45,961 nucleotides of DNA from Alphaproteobacteria bacterium. GTDB lineage: Bacteria > Pseudomonadota > Alphaproteobacteria > DSM-16000 > Inquilinaceae. The notes beneath the pieces are model-generated. The model was not told where the DNA came from, ran no database searches, and saw nothing but the letters and a program-made list of their open reading frames with translations. Of this stretch, positions 26,471 to 36,039 are shown in pieces. Position numbers and translations under genes: made by a program. Numbering within the stretch: position 1 is the first letter of the stretch; each line of letters begins with the position of its first letter. The DNA lies in NCBI GenBank assembly GCA_028281265.1, contig JANQKE010000044.1:1-45961 (forward strand), written 5' to 3'.

Positions 26471-27027
26471 GGGTACTGTACTCGAATTCTACAGTTATTA
26501 GGGAATCCAGTGAACAGTAATGTGAACAAAAAGACTAATTAGCAGTCATCACTTGACTGCAGGTATGAAGGGTGGAGGAAGATTGTGATATGAACTCGGG
26601 AAGGCCGTGGCAACTGCTGCGGTTGGGAGTACGACATATTGCGCAAGCCTTTTGCGTTGTCCGCCAACATGGGACTGGAAAATGGTGTTGCGATCGCTGG
26701 AAATCAGCGTACCAGGATCTTCTGGGCCAGTACAGCTTGCATTGCGTAAGCACTCTATCGATTCACAACACATAAGAGTATGCCATATTGGTCTACGGTT
26801 CCAGGCCAATATCCTTCTTCCCTAGCTAGCCGTCGCGGGCCGTGTGGCAGCAAGATGTTGCCGGCGTCGATGGCGGACCAGCCGATCGATTCCGCCGGGG
26901 CGTGGCCGATGCCCCGTGCGGCCGGAGCGGTTTCAGGGACTTCCGGGCCGATCATGAGACCGAGGCCATCCGCCTCCCTCCGTTCGCAGCCGGTTCCGGG
27001 TCGACCCGCAGCGGCCCGTCGCGTCGG
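26471..27027. other. Intergenic stretch without recognised gene
   Basis: The first 90 bases are AT-rich and must hold the promoter of the 2TM-mCpol operon (minus strand), though no convincing -35/-10 pair was found. From about 26560 composition becomes intermediate and then GC-rich; short open frames on both strands resemble no family I know. It may contain a decayed gene at the junction of the foreign module and the ABC-transporter operon. Confidence 0.5.
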
Positions 27028-27825
27028 TCATCCGGTGGCGCGGGCCAGTGCCGGTACGCTGTCGAGCAGGGTCCGGGTGTAGGCGTGTTGCGGGTCGCCC
27101 AGGACCTTGTCGACCGGTCCTTCCTCCACCACCGCACCGTCGGTCATCACCGCGACCGTGTCGCAGACATGGCTGATGACGGACAGATCGTGGGAGATGA
27201 ACACGAAGGTCAGTCCCAGCCGGGTGCGCAGATCGTCGAGCATGGTCAGGATCTGCGCCTGGATGGAGACGTCCAGCGCCGACACCGGCTCGTCCAGCAC
27301 CAGGATCTCGGCCTCCGCGGCCAGCGCCCGGGCGATCCCGATCCGCTGGCACTGTCCGCCCGAGACCTCATGCGGGTAGCGGTCGACGAATTCCGGGCGC
27401 AGGCCGACCATGTCCATCAGCTCGGCCACCCGCCGCTTCCGCGCCGCGCCGTCCATGCCCAGCAGCTCGATCAGCGGTACCTCGATCAACTGCCGGACCG
27501 TTTTGCGCGGATTCAGGGAGCCCAGCGGGTCCTGGAACACCATCTGGATGCGGCCGCGGATGGCGCGGTCGGCGAAGCCGCCGGTCCGGATCGGCACGCC
27601 GTCGAGCCGGATGGTGCCGCCGGTCGGGGGCAGCAGGCCGACCAGCATGCGGGCGACGGTGGACTTGCCGCAGCCGCTCTCCCCGACCAGGCCCAAGGAC
27701 CGGCCGCGGTCCACCGCAAGGTCCACGCCGCGGACGGCCCGGACCTCGGCCCGGGCGGCCCAGGGCAGCCGGCGGGTGCTGCGATAGGTCTTGGTCAGCC
27801 CCTCGGTGGTCAAAAAGGTCGTCAT
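27028..27825 (-). CDS. DppF-like ABC ATPase (internal start of the fused frame)
   Basis: 265 residues if translated from ATG 27825. Walker A GESGCGKST, Q-loop FQDPLGSLNPR, signature VSGGQCQRIGIARAL, Walker B ILVLDEPVSALD, H-loop ISHDLSVISHV, all in normal order for OppF/DppF proteins; TRTLLDSVPAL at the end is typical. It drives oligopeptide, dipeptide or similar uptake with the adjacent permeases. With the companion OppD/DppD-type ATPase deleted, it would have to work as a homodimer or the transporter may be dead. Confidence 0.75.
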   Translation of the reverse strand: MTTFLTTEGLTKTYRSTRRLPWAARAEVRAVRGVDLAVDRGRSLGLVGESGCGKSTVARMLVGLLPPTGGTIRLDGVPIRTGGFADRAIRGRIQMVFQDPLGSLNPRKTVRQLIEVPLIELLGMDGAARKRRVAELMDMVGLRPEFVDRYPHEVSGGQCQRIGIARALAAEAEILVLDEPVSALDVSIQAQILTMLDDLRTRLGLTFVFISHDLSVISHVCDTVAVMTDGAVVEEGPVDKVLGDPQHAYTRTLLDSVPALARATG

Positions 27826-29013
27826 ACCGCCCCTCGTGCCGCCGGCGCGGCTTCGGCGAGAGGGGCGTCGATCCGCAGGCAGCGGGCGGCCCGCCCCGGG
27901 CCCAGCACCCGCTCGGCGATCGGTCCGGCGTCGCAGCCCGGCCCGGCCCGGTGGCAGCGCGGGGCGAAGGCACAGCCCGGCGGCAGCGCGTCGAGCGCCG
28001 GCGGCAGCCCTTCGATCGGCTCGATCGCCCGGCGGCACCATGGCCGGTGCGGGGGCGGCCGGCGGCATGGCGCCGGCGGGCGCGGGCGGCAGATCGGTCG
28101 CCGTGCGCGCCGCCGGCCGGGTCAGGGCACCGCCCTTGAGCCGCGGATCGAGCAGGTCGCGCACCCCGTCGCCGACCAGATTGATGCCGATCGCCAGGAT
28201 CAGGATCACCGCCCCCGGCAGGATCGACACCCAGGGGGCGGTGTAGATCAGCTCCCGCCCGTCGCCGAGCATGGAGCCGAGATCGGCCGTCGGCGGCTGG
28301 GCGCCCAGGCCGAGGAAGCTGAGCCCCGCCGTCTCCAGGATCATCCAGGACAGGGTGGTCGACATCGTCACCACGATGACGGGGACGACGTTCGGGACCA
28401 CTTCCGTGACGATGATCTTCCATTCCGGCATGCCGGACAGCCGGGCCGCGGCGATGTAGTCGGTCGCCCGGATCGCCAGGGCCTGGCCGCGCACCGCCCG
28501 GGCGAAGAACGGGATGTTGACGATGGAGATCGCCAGAAGCGCGTTCATCAGGCTCGGGCCCAGCGCCGCGACGATGGCCAAAGCCAGCAGGAGATAGGGG
28601 AACGCCATCAGCGCATCGATCGAGCGCATCAGCAGCATGTCCACCCAGCGGCCGTAAAAGGCGGCCAGAAGGCCGATCCCGCCCCCGATCAAGGCGGCGA
28701 CCAGGGTTGCGGCGACCCCGACGGCGACCGAGACTTGCGTGCCCCACAGCAGGCGGCTGAGCAGGTCCCGGCCCAGATGGTCGGTGCCGAGCGGCCCGGC
28801 ATCGGCGAAGGGCGGGGTCAGCCGGGCCGACAGCACCGTGTCGTCGGGGTCGGCCAGCGGCAGCACCGGCGCCAGCAGGGCCGGGACCAGCACCAGGGCG
28901 AGGCAGCCCATGCCGACCAGGGTCATCGGATTGGCGGTCAGCCGGCGCCACCAGGCAAGGCGGTTCCGGCGTGCCGGGCGCGGGGCGGCGGCGGGCGCGG
29001 GCGCGTCGGTCAT
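27028..29013 (-). CDS. Fused peptide-type ABC importer permease (DppC-like) and ATPase (DppF-like)
   Basis: One open frame of 661 residues. Residues 1 to about 300 are a DppC-like permease: AWWRRLTANPMTLVGMGCLA at the N-terminus, GTDHLGRDLLSRLLWG, and the coupling-loop block DYIAAARLSGMPEWKII; it ends at LVGDGVRDLLDPR. No stop codon follows. The frame runs through an Ala/Pro/Arg-rich stretch, which is an out-of-frame reading of a dppD tail, straight into the complete DppF-like ATPase beginning at residue 397. The start ATG at 29013 overlaps the DppB-like gene stop as ATGA. The ATPase can also initiate at its own ATG at 27825. The arrangement arose by deletion of the ATPase gene that normally lies between. 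Confidence 0.7.
   Translation of the reverse strand: MTDAPAPAAAPRPARRNRLAWWRRLTANPMTLVGMGCLALVLVPALLAPVLPLADPDDTVLSARLTPPFADAGPLGTDHLGRDLLSRLLWGTQVSVAVGVAATLVAALIGGGIGLLAAFYGRWVDMLLMRSIDALMAFPYLLLALAIVAALGPSLMNALLAISIVNIPFFARAVRGQALAIRATDYIAAARLSGMPEWKIIVTEVVPNVVPVIVVTMSTTLSWMILETAGLSFLGLGAQPPTADLGSMLGDGRELIYTAPWVSILPGAVILILAIGINLVGDGVRDLLDPRLKGGALTRPAARTATDLPPAPAGAMPPAAPAPAMVPPGDRADRRAAAGARRAAAGLCLRPALPPGRAGLRRRTDRRAGAGPGAGRPLPADRRPSRRSRAGGTRGGMTTFLTTEGLTKTYRSTRRLPWAARAEVRAVRGVDLAVDRGRSLGLVGESGCGKSTVARMLVGLLPPTGGTIRLDGVPIRTGGFADRAIRGRIQMVFQDPLGSLNPRKTVRQLIEVPLIELLGMDGAARKRRVAELMDMVGLRPEFVDRYPHEVSGGQCQRIGIARALAAEAEILVLDEPVSALDVSIQAQILTMLDDLRTRLGLTFVFISHDLSVISHVCDTVAVMTDGAVVEEGPVDKVLGDPQHAYTRTLLDSVPALARATG
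27832..28036 (-). pseudogene. C-terminal remnant of a DppD/OppD-type ATPase gene
   Basis: In the frame different from its neighbours, the minus strand reads EPIEGLPPALDALPPGCAFA then PRCHRAGPGCDAGPIAERVL and ends with a stop a few bases before the DppF start. PPGCAFAPRC is the C-terminal cysteine-containing oligopeptide-transport domain of DppD-type ATPases. Everything upstream (Walker motifs, about 250 residues) is missing: the sequence joins directly to the end of the DppC-like permease gene. Confidence 0.8.
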
Positions 29014-29960
29014 CGCACCGCGATCCGGGGGTCGAGCAACGCCTGGACGATGTCGGTGACCAGGTTGATGGCGACGAAGGCGACGGCGATCACCATCACC
29101 CCGCCCTGGACCAGCAGGATGTCCCGGGTGGAGATCGCGGTGACCAGCATCCGGCCCAGCCCCGGCCACTGGAAGATCTCCTCGATATAGACCGCGCCGC
29201 CCAGCACGAACCCGGCCTGGATGCCCAGGATCGGCACCAGATTGACCAGCGCGTTGCGGAACGCGTGACGCCGGATCACCGTCCGCTCCCGCAGGCCCTT
29301 GGCCCGGGCGGTGCGGACATGGTCCTGCCGGAACACCTCCAGCACATTGGCCCGGGTCAGCCGGGCGACGACGCCGGTCGCGACCACCGCCAGGGCGGTC
29401 GCCGGCAGGGTGAGATGCCACAGCAGGTCCAACGGGCCGCCGCCGCCGAACAGGGAATACATGTCCCCGGTCGGAAACCATCCCAGAGTGATGGAGAACA
29501 GGACGATCAGCATCAGCCCCAGCCAGAAGGACGGGGTGGAGATCCCGATCAGGACCAGGATGCTGAGGATCCGATCCGGCCAGCCATACTGATGCACCGC
29601 GGCGACGGTGCCGGCGGCCAGGCCCAGGATCGCGCACAGGACCAGGGCGGTGGCGGCGAGGATCAGGGTCGGTCCGGCCCGGTCGGCCAGCTCGTCGAGC
29701 ACCGGCCGGTTGAGGGTGAAGGAGCGGCCGAAATCGCCGTCCAGCACGCCGCCGAGCCAGGTCAGGTACTGCACCGGCAGCGGCCGGTCGAGCCCGAGCT
29801 GGCGGTTGAGCCGCTCCACATTCTCCGGCGTGGCGAAACTGCCCAGGATCGCGGTGGCCGGGTCGCCGGGGATCAGGCTGATCACCAGGAACACGATCAC
29901 CGAGATGCCGAACAGCACCGGCAGGGCGTAGAGCAGCCGCCGGGCGACGTAGCTGGCCAT
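29010..29960 (-). CDS. DppB-like ABC importer permease
   Basis: 316 residues, full length. The start YVARRLLYALPVLFGISVIV with LIPGDPA is the DppB/OppB signature; about six membrane helices follow, and the coupling loop is HVRTARAKGLRERTVIRRHA. It pairs with the DppC-like half to form the channel for peptides or similar solutes. The stop overlaps the next gene start (ATGA). The operon order binding protein, DppB, DppC is normal; the ATPase part is not. Confidence 0.92.
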   Translation of the reverse strand: MASYVARRLLYALPVLFGISVIVFLVISLIPGDPATAILGSFATPENVERLNRQLGLDRPLPVQYLTWLGGVLDGDFGRSFTLNRPVLDELADRAGPTLILAATALVLCAILGLAAGTVAAVHQYGWPDRILSILVLIGISTPSFWLGLMLIVLFSITLGWFPTGDMYSLFGGGGPLDLLWHLTLPATALAVVATGVVARLTRANVLEVFRQDHVRTARAKGLRERTVIRRHAFRNALVNLVPILGIQAGFVLGGAVYIEEIFQWPGLGRMLVTAISTRDILLVQGGVMVIAVAFVAINLVTDIVQALLDPRIAVR

Positions 29961-30045
29961 GGCGCGGGCGCCTCGGGCGGGCGGAAGAGAGGTCGGCCGG
30001 CGGCTTGTGGCGGGGCCGGGGACATCCCTGCCGCCGGCGCTCCGG

Positions 30046-31611
30046 TCAGTTCTTGGTCACGTCCTGGAGCTGCAGCAGGAAGGAGGGCTGCAGGCGGAAA
30101 TCGCCGACCGCGGTCGTGGCGACGGCGTTCTGCTGCCAATTCGCCACGAAGGCCCAAGGCGCGTCCTCATGGACGATCGCCTGGACCTGGCGATACAGCG
30201 CCGCCCGCTCGTCCTGGTCGGTCGAGACCCGCGCGGCTTCCAGGAGCGTGTCGACCTGCGGGTTCGAGTAGTAGCCGGAGTTGAACCCGCCCGCCTCGGG
30301 GAAGGCCGCCGTGCGCAAGGCCAGGAACGGCAGCGTGTCGGGGTCGTTGGTCATCCAGGCCATCTGGGCCATCGCCCCCTTGCCCTCCAGGCCCGGGTTC
30401 ACCAGGCCGAGATAGGTGTTCCACTCATAGGTCTCGATGCGCGCGGCGATGCCGACATCGGCCAGGTCGGCCTGGATCGCGGTGCCCATGGCGACCGGGT
30501 CGAGCATCCCGGAGCCGCCTTCGGTGACCAGGAAGGTGACCTCGACCCCGTCACCGTAGCCGGCCTCCTCGATCAGCGCCCGGGCCCGGCCGGGATCGTA
30601 GGGATAGGGTTCCAGATCGTCGTTGTAGGCCCAGGCGAAGGCCGGCGGGATCGGGCTGTCGGCGACGGTCGCCGTCCCTTGAAGGACCTGTTCGACCAAG
30701 CTTTCCTTATCGATCGCGTAGTTTACGGCTTGCCGCATGGCCAGGCTGTCGAATGGCGGCTCGCGCAGGTTGAGGATCAGGAACCACAGATGCGGGCCCG
30801 CCTGCTCGTAGACGGTGAACGCGTCGTCCTCGCGGAAATCCGCCACCATGCTCGGCGGCACCTCCACCATCAGGTCGATGCCGCCGGACAGCATCTCGTT
30901 GACCCGGGCGTTGGGGTCGGTGATCGGGCGGAACACGATCCTGCGCAGCGGCGGGGCGCCGTCCCAGTAGTCCGGATTGCGTTCGACGGCGACCTGCCGG
31001 TTGGGCTGCCAGACGCTGAACCGGAAGGCCCCGGTGCCGGCCGGGTTCCGGCCGTAATCCGCGCCATGGGCCATGACCGCGGCGGGGGAGACCATCAGCC
31101 CGGTCGGGTAGGCGAGGTTGGACAGCAGCGGCGCGTAGGGCGCGCCGAGGATCAGCCGGACGGTGTGCGCGTCGACCACCTCGACCGCCTCCACGGCCGA
31201 GAAGAAGAACGCCAGCGGGAACGGCCCCGTGTCGTGATAGGGGTGGGTCTCGTCCAGCATACGGTCGAAGTTGAACTTCACCGCCTCGGCGTCGAACGGC
31301 GTCCCGTCGTGGAAGGTCACGTCATCCCGGAGGGAGAAGGTGTAGACCGTCCCGTCTTCGGAGATCTCCCAGTCCCGGGCGAGTGCCGGCTCCACCTCCA
31401 GCGTGCCGTCCTGGAAGCGGACCAGGCCGTCATAGAGGTTCACCAGGATCCGGAAATCGTTGACGGCCGTGACGGTATGGGGGTCGAGCGATTTCGGCTC
31501 GGCGACCTGGCCGATGGACAGCACGTCGGGCGGGACTTGCGCCAGCGCCGGGGCCGCCGACGCGGTGAGGATCAGCGCCGTCGCCAGCATCGTGGGGGTC
31601 AATGCTTTCAT
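30046..31611 (-). CDS. Periplasmic solute-binding protein of peptide-type ABC importer (family 5)
   Basis: 521 residues from the ATG at 31611. A signal peptide MKALTPTMLATALILTASAA with cleavage near APALA is followed by the family-5 binding fold: VAEPKSLDPHTVTAVNDFRI, ALARDWEISEDGTVYTFSLR, VTFHDGTPFDAEAVKFN and AINYAIDKE-like AVNYAIDKESLVEQVLQG. It delivers peptides, opines or similar compounds to the DppBC-like permease encoded next. A second in-frame ATG at 31629 comes from an 18-base tandem duplication (GGCTTTCATCGCGTGCGG twice on the plus strand), so the exact start is uncertain. Confidence 0.9.
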   Translation of the reverse strand: MKALTPTMLATALILTASAAPALAQVPPDVLSIGQVAEPKSLDPHTVTAVNDFRILVNLYDGLVRFQDGTLEVEPALARDWEISEDGTVYTFSLRDDVTFHDGTPFDAEAVKFNFDRMLDETHPYHDTGPFPLAFFFSAVEAVEVVDAHTVRLILGAPYAPLLSNLAYPTGLMVSPAAVMAHGADYGRNPAGTGAFRFSVWQPNRQVAVERNPDYWDGAPPLRRIVFRPITDPNARVNEMLSGGIDLMVEVPPSMVADFREDDAFTVYEQAGPHLWFLILNLREPPFDSLAMRQAVNYAIDKESLVEQVLQGTATVADSPIPPAFAWAYNDDLEPYPYDPGRARALIEEAGYGDGVEVTFLVTEGGSGMLDPVAMGTAIQADLADVGIAARIETYEWNTYLGLVNPGLEGKGAMAQMAWMTNDPDTLPFLALRTAAFPEAGGFNSGYYSNPQVDTLLEAARVSTDQDERAALYRQVQAIVHEDAPWAFVANWQQNAVATTAVGDFRLQPSFLLQLQDVTKN

Positions 31612-31921
31612 CGCGTGCGGGGCTTTCATCGCGTGCGGGGTCCCTGTCTGTCGCGCGTATGGCCTGCCCGTCATGGCGGCCGGCAAGGGTCGGGGTGGCA
31701 CGGACACGGCCTCGGACCGTGACCGGCAGGGGGAGCATTGGTTGCGCGGGCTCAAGGCTGGCACCACGGATGCCGTCCGGTCAACCACGGTACCGGGCCG
31801 GCCGGCGGACGCGGTCGGCCGGTCCCGCCGCCGCAGGATCGCGATCACCGGGTGTGGCCGCACCGCTCCAAGGGGCGGGATTTCGAGGTGCGATTTCATA
31901 TCCGGAGCAAGAGGAGCGTTC

Positions 31922-31981
31922 GAGCGGGGTTCCGACGCCATGCGCGATCGCGGAGCGATCGTACCGGACGCCATCCCGCTC
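31922..31981. repeat. Palindromic repeat family B, copy 1
   Basis: An imperfect 60-base palindrome: GAGCGGGGTTCCGACGCC, GCGATCGCGGAGCGATCG, GGACGCCATCCCGCTC. The same pattern recurs at 44337-44397. It lies in the 630-base gap between the binding-protein gene and the chemotaxis gene; the rest of that gap shows no gene and becomes AT-rich after 32000, probably the promoter region of the chemotaxis gene. Confidence 0.6.
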
Positions 31982-32243
31982 CAGGAAATGGATCTGCATG
32001 AAAGACTTCAAGAAGATGTCAAAGATCTGTAATGAAGGCACTATAATACTGTAATAAGATAGAAATGACCGGTTTATGACAGATTAATGCGGTGCCATTT
32101 GATAACTAATTCTTAAGTGATGGCCGCGTTTTTGCGGTGCAACAGCGCGCGGCCGGGCAGCCAGGCGACTCGTCGCCCGGCCGATGCGCGCCCGCGGCCC
32201 GCTTGGCGGCGGTGGGGGTGCACTTGGGACAGGGGAGATGCCG

Positions 32244-34445
32244 ATGGCCCGTTTTCGTCTGCCGTCCTTGCCGATCGGCCACAAGGCCTTGGCCGGGGTC
32301 GGTCTGCTGGGCGTGGCCGGTCTGGCGATCGGCGTGGTCGGGGTGGTGATGCTCGACCGGGTCGAGGACCGGCTGATGCGGATCACCAAGGGCACCGCAC
32401 CGGTGGTGCACGCCACGGGCCGTCTCGATCACGAGATGGCGATGATGCACAAATACGCCCTGCAGATCCTCTCGGAAGCCGATGGGGCCACGGTCGCGGC
32501 CCTGGGCACCGCGGTCGATCGGGCGGAGGCCCGGTTCGGGGCGGCCCGGCAGGACCTCGACGGCTTGGATCTGTCGCCGGACATGCAGGCCATGGTGGCG
32601 GAGGTTCTGGCGGTCTATCCGGACTTCGCGGCGGCGGTCGCGGATCTCGAAGCCGCGCATCGGGCCCGCCTGGCGACGACCGCATTGGTCGGGGAGCGGT
32701 TGGCCAGCTTCTCGTCCATGGGGGCCGACATCGTCATGCAGCTTGGCCGCCTGGGCCGGTCGAACCGGCGCGACATGGACGACCGGGCGGAGATCCTGGG
32801 CACGATGAGCGACACCGTCCGGCAGGGACAGGCCAACCAGTCCACCCTGGGCCAGATGGCCGGGATGGTGGACACCGTGTTCGCGCGCGACCTGCCGGCG
32901 ATGCAGGCGTCCTATGAGCTGATCGTCGTCATCGAGCAGCTTCAGGGTGTCGCCAGGGCGTATCTCGCCGAGACCGACGCGGCGGCGCTGCCGCCGCTGC
33001 GCGGGCAGTTCGAAGGGCTGGCCGGCCGGGTGGCCGAGCCGATGGGAACCCTCGCCGCCCAGGCGGAGAACGAGCGGGAAGCCGCCCGGGTCGAGCGTCT
33101 GGCCGGAACGGTCGACGCCTGGGTGGTGGCCGTCCTGGGGGCGGATCAACTGTTCGAGGCGCATGACCGCCGGGTCGCGCAGTCTTTGGTGACCGCGGAT
33201 CTGGCGGCCCGGATCAATGCGTTGGGCGATCGGGCGGCCACGGGCTTCGATGCGATCGCGACCGCCGGCGCGCAGGCGAGCGTCGCGGCGGAGCGCGCCG
33301 CCGGGGCCTCGGTGCTGCTGGCGTATCAGGTGATCGGCGCCCTGTCGGTGCTGCTGCTGGTCGGTATCGGCGCGGTCGGCCTGTTCGTCCGACGCGGCGT
33401 CGCCCGGCCGCTCACGGCGATCGCCGGGATGATGACCCGGCTGGCCGACGGGGACACGGCGATCACGGTGACGGGCCGGGACCGTGGCGACGAGATCGGG
33501 GCGATGGCCGAGGCGGTGGCGGTGTTCCGCACCAATGCCGTCGAGCGGGAGCGGCTGGCCGCCGATCAGGCTGCCGAACAGGCGGCGCGGGCCGCGCGGA
33601 CCGAGGCGGTCAACCGGTTGATCGTCGAGTTCGACGGGGCGGCGCGCACGGTGTTGAGCGCCCTCGATCGGTCGTCTCGGGACCTCGGCGCGACCGCGGG
33701 CCGGCTGACCGAGACCGCCACCCGGTCGACCGACCGGGCGGTGGCGGTGGCCGCGGCGACCGAGGAGTCGACGGTCAAGGTCAACACCGCGGCCGGCGCG
33801 GCCGAGGAGATGGCGAGTTCGATCGGGGAGATCCGCCGCCAGGTCGGCCGGTCGCGGGACATCGCCCGGGAGGCGCAAGAGTCGGCCGCCGCCTCGGCCC
33901 GCACCGTGGGGGCTCTGCTGGAGCGGGCGGACCGCATCGGCAGCGTGGTCGACCTGATCGACGGCATCGCCGACAAGACCAACCTGCTGGCCTTGAACGC
34001 CACCATCGAGGCGGCGCGCGCCGGGGAGGCCGGCAAAGGCTTCGCCGTCGTCGCCAGCGAGGTCAAGTCGCTGTCCCAGCAGACCGCCAAGGCGACCGGC
34101 GAGATCGCCCGGCAAGTCTCGGCGGTGCAGGCCGGAACCCAGGACGCCGCCGCGGGGATCGAACGGGTCGGCGAGATCGTGCGCCAGATGGCGGAGATCT
34201 CGAGCGACGTCGCCGGCGCCATCGAGCAGCAGGACGCGGCCACGGCCGAGATCTCCCGCAACGTCGCGGTGGCCGCGGCCTCGAGCCAGGAGGTGGCCGG
34301 CGGGATCGCCGAGGTGTCGAGCGGGGCGCGGGACACCGACGCCGCCGCCGGCGAGGTCGAAGCGGCGGCCGGCGATCTGACCCGCGAGACGGCCGCGATG
34401 GCCGAACGGCTGCAGGCGTTCTTCAAGGCCGTGCAGGCAGCCTGA
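32244..34445 (+). CDS. Methyl-accepting chemotaxis protein
   Basis: 733 residues. TM1 about 14-36 ([20 protein letters not shown]), a periplasmic region of about 320 residues that looks all-helical (four-helix-bundle type), TM2 about 357-382 ([20 protein letters not shown]), HAMP near 383-440 ([29 protein letters not shown]), and a signalling domain with the kinase-contact tip [20 protein letters not shown]. It senses an unknown attractant or repellent and controls CheA. The start at 32244 has GGGGAG six bases upstream; ATG at 32238 overlaps that RBS. No pentapeptide tether for CheR is seen at the C-terminus. Confidence 0.93.
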   Translation: MARFRLPSLPIGHKALAGVGLLGVAGLAIGVVGVVMLDRVEDRLMRITKGTAPVVHATGRLDHEMAMMHKYALQILSEADGATVAALGTAVDRAEARFGAARQDLDGLDLSPDMQAMVAEVLAVYPDFAAAVADLEAAHRARLATTALVGERLASFSSMGADIVMQLGRLGRSNRRDMDDRAEILGTMSDTVRQGQANQSTLGQMAGMVDTVFARDLPAMQASYELIVVIEQLQGVARAYLAETDAAALPPLRGQFEGLAGRVAEPMGTLAAQAENEREAARVERLAGTVDAWVVAVLGADQLFEAHDRRVAQSLVTADLAARINALGDRAATGFDAIATAGAQASVAAERAAGASVLLAYQVIGALSVLLLVGIGAVGLFVRRGVARPLTAIAGMMTRLADGDTAITVTGRDRGDEIGAMAEAVAVFRTNAVERERLAADQAAEQAARAARTEAVNRLIVEFDGAARTVLSALDRSSRDLGATAGRLTETATRSTDRAVAVAAATEESTVKVNTAAGAAEEMASSIGEIRRQVGRSRDIAREAQESAAASARTVGALLERADRIGSVVDLIDGIADKTNLLALNATIEAARAGEAGKGFAVVASEVKSLSQQTAKATGEIARQVSAVQAGTQDAAAGIERVGEIVRQMAEISSDVAGAIEQQDAATAEISRNVAVAAASSQEVAGGIAEVSSGARDTDAAAGEVEAAAGDLTRETAAMAERLQAFFKAVQAA

Positions 34446-34610
34446 CCGGACCGTCGCGCCGGATCCGGCAGCGGCGTTGCGCTTGGCGGGCTGTCGGCGA
34501 CGTCGCGCCGGCGAGGTGTCCGCGGCGGGGATGCCCCCCGGTGCCCGGGAAATCCGGGTCCTCGCCCGTCGGGTGATCGGCCTGGGACCGTCCCCTTCCG
34601 GGGGGCCGGT

Positions 34611-34748
34611 TCAGGAAGGCGGCGCGCGTCGATGTCTTCGCACGGGCGGCTTGTCCTCAAGGGCGGACAGCGTGCCGAGACCCGGCCGGCGCAGGATGGT
34701 GCCGATGGTGGAGCGGGACATCTGCAAGGCGCGCGCGATCGGATTCCA
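34611..34748 (-). pseudogene. IS481-family transposase fragment
   Basis: WNPIARALQMSRSTIGTILR, then RPGLGTLSALEDKPPVRRHR resembles the second HTH region of IS481 transposases (IARALGLSRSTV, LRRAGL, RYERAAPGEL pattern). The frame breaks off before the DDE core and no other part is present. It is the only recognisable content of 34446-34839 besides a promoter-like pair. Confidence 0.6.
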
Positions 34749-34775
34749 TGTGGTGATTGACAGAAACGACCGCTT

Positions 34776-34804
34776 TTGACAGATGGGTTTTGGTGAGATG
34801 TTAT
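34776..34804 (+). promoter_or_regulatory. Possible promoter of the LAS-peptidase-like gene
   Basis: TTGACA at 34776-34781 and TGTTAT at 34799-34804 are separated by 17 bases, 35 bases before the ATG at 34840. The -35 is perfect and the -10 is weak. No clear RBS precedes the gene. Confidence 0.35.
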
Positions 34805-34839
34805 GATCACAATATCCTATCACTGGTGTTGACCTTCGT

Positions 34840-35607
34840 ATGGAGTGGCTTGTTTCTGAGATGCTCCGTTTTCTTGCCCATTCTTTCGTCACTCTGTTTT
34901 TGACGATCTTGACCCAGATAGGTGGCCTGGCATGGATCGTCGCGATTTTCTTTCGACGAAAGCTGATCGCGTTCATTTTTGCCTACGCAGCTTTGACCGT
35001 GGCGGCGATAGGGGTTGCGCCAAGCTTTGGTCGTGTCGCGCTGGACTGCTTCGATGATGGGCCACTCCAAGTTCAGAGCTGGATGTACTGCGCCCTCAAT
35101 CGCAACTATGTCGCGCCCGAACTCGGCGACGTACTGGTTGATACTGCCAAGGAGATGGACAGGCGGTTTCCCGGCACCGTAACGCTTGTCCTCGATGCGA
35201 ATTTCCCGTTTCTGGACGGGTTTCCTCTGTTACCGCATCTGTCTCATGACGATGGCAATAAGGTCGACTTCGCCTTTTTCTATCGAGATGAGACAGGCTA
35301 CCGTCCGGGGGCGACCCGGTCACCGATAGGCTATTTCGCCTTCGAGCAAGGTCCGACCGATTGCCCCCAGGAATGGCCGACGCTCAGATGGGACTTCGAT
35401 ATCCTGCAACCATTGTGGCGTGAGTACGATTTGGATGAGCCACGCAACAGGGCCATTCTACAGATCCTGTCCAATGACGCCCGAGTTGGAAAAATATTCG
35501 TCGAGCCACATTTGCTCCGGGCAATGGATATATCGCATCCGAGCATTCGTTTCCAAGGTTGCCATGCAGCCCGACACGACGACCATATTCACTTTCAGCT
35601 TAGGTGA
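34840..35607 (+). CDS. Membrane-anchored LAS-type metallopeptidase-like protein
   Basis: 255 residues, lower GC than its neighbours. Two N-terminal membrane segments (about 11-38 and 41-61, KLIAFIFAYAALTVAAIGVA) are followed by a soluble domain. SHDDGNKVD places His136 and Asp143 in the H-x6-D pattern, and the C-terminal HDDHIHFQ supplies His249 and His251 (H-x-H), together the zinc-site pattern of LAS peptidases (MepA, VanY, D-Ala-D-Ala carboxypeptidases). It would cut a peptidoglycan peptide on the outer face of the inner membrane. The overall sequence is divergent, so activity is inferred from motifs only. An orphan gene between transposase remnants, so probably acquired. Confidence 0.62.
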   Translation: MEWLVSEMLRFLAHSFVTLFLTILTQIGGLAWIVAIFFRRKLIAFIFAYAALTVAAIGVAPSFGRVALDCFDDGPLQVQSWMYCALNRNYVAPELGDVLVDTAKEMDRRFPGTVTLVLDANFPFLDGFPLLPHLSHDDGNKVDFAFFYRDETGYRPGATRSPIGYFAFEQGPTDCPQEWPTLRWDFDILQPLWREYDLDEPRNRAILQILSNDARVGKIFVEPHLLRAMDISHPSIRFQGCHAARHDDHIHFQLR

Positions 35608-36039
35608 TGTGCCAAAGTTCATACGTTTATCGGTGAGAACGACCGTTTTTCCTCGCCGGTGAGGAGCGTGCATTCGGTGAGCATTCTGCGACGCCGGCGT
35701 CGTCCGCTGACCGGACCTTGGTTGACTGGACACCCTGCCCGGTCCTTACGCGCCATCGCCCGGCGCCGTCTTCCCCTCCGTTGGTCCGCGCCCCATGGAG
35801 CGGTTGCCGCAGCCTCTTCTTCCGCCCCGGCCAGATCGACCCAGGCCAGATCGACATGGATCCGGTCCATCAAGCGGCCGGTGCGGGCCAGACCGAAGGC
35901 ATGGTCGACTCGGGTGCGGGCGCTCGCACCCATCGCGGGGTGCCGTGCCTGACCACCAGCCGCCTCGTCGGTTGCGTCCCACCTGCCGTCGAGCGACAAT
36001 CGGCGTTGACCCAGATCGCCGCGCGGGAAACCTTGTTCC
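35608..36039. other. Gap without recognised gene, possibly a decayed insertion sequence
   Basis: The minus strand has a continuous frame (about 36041 to 35620) with low-complexity Arg-rich stretches. VDHAFGLARTGRLMDRIHVD reads protein-like, but I cannot assign it to a family. Its position among transposase fragments suggests IS debris. Confidence 0.35.

Noticed and set aside
26842-29190. Long plus-strand open frame of 782 codons
   Set aside because: It is antisense to the ABC-transporter genes, is rich in Arg, Gly, Gln and His, and has no motifs; an effect of high GC on the opposite strand.
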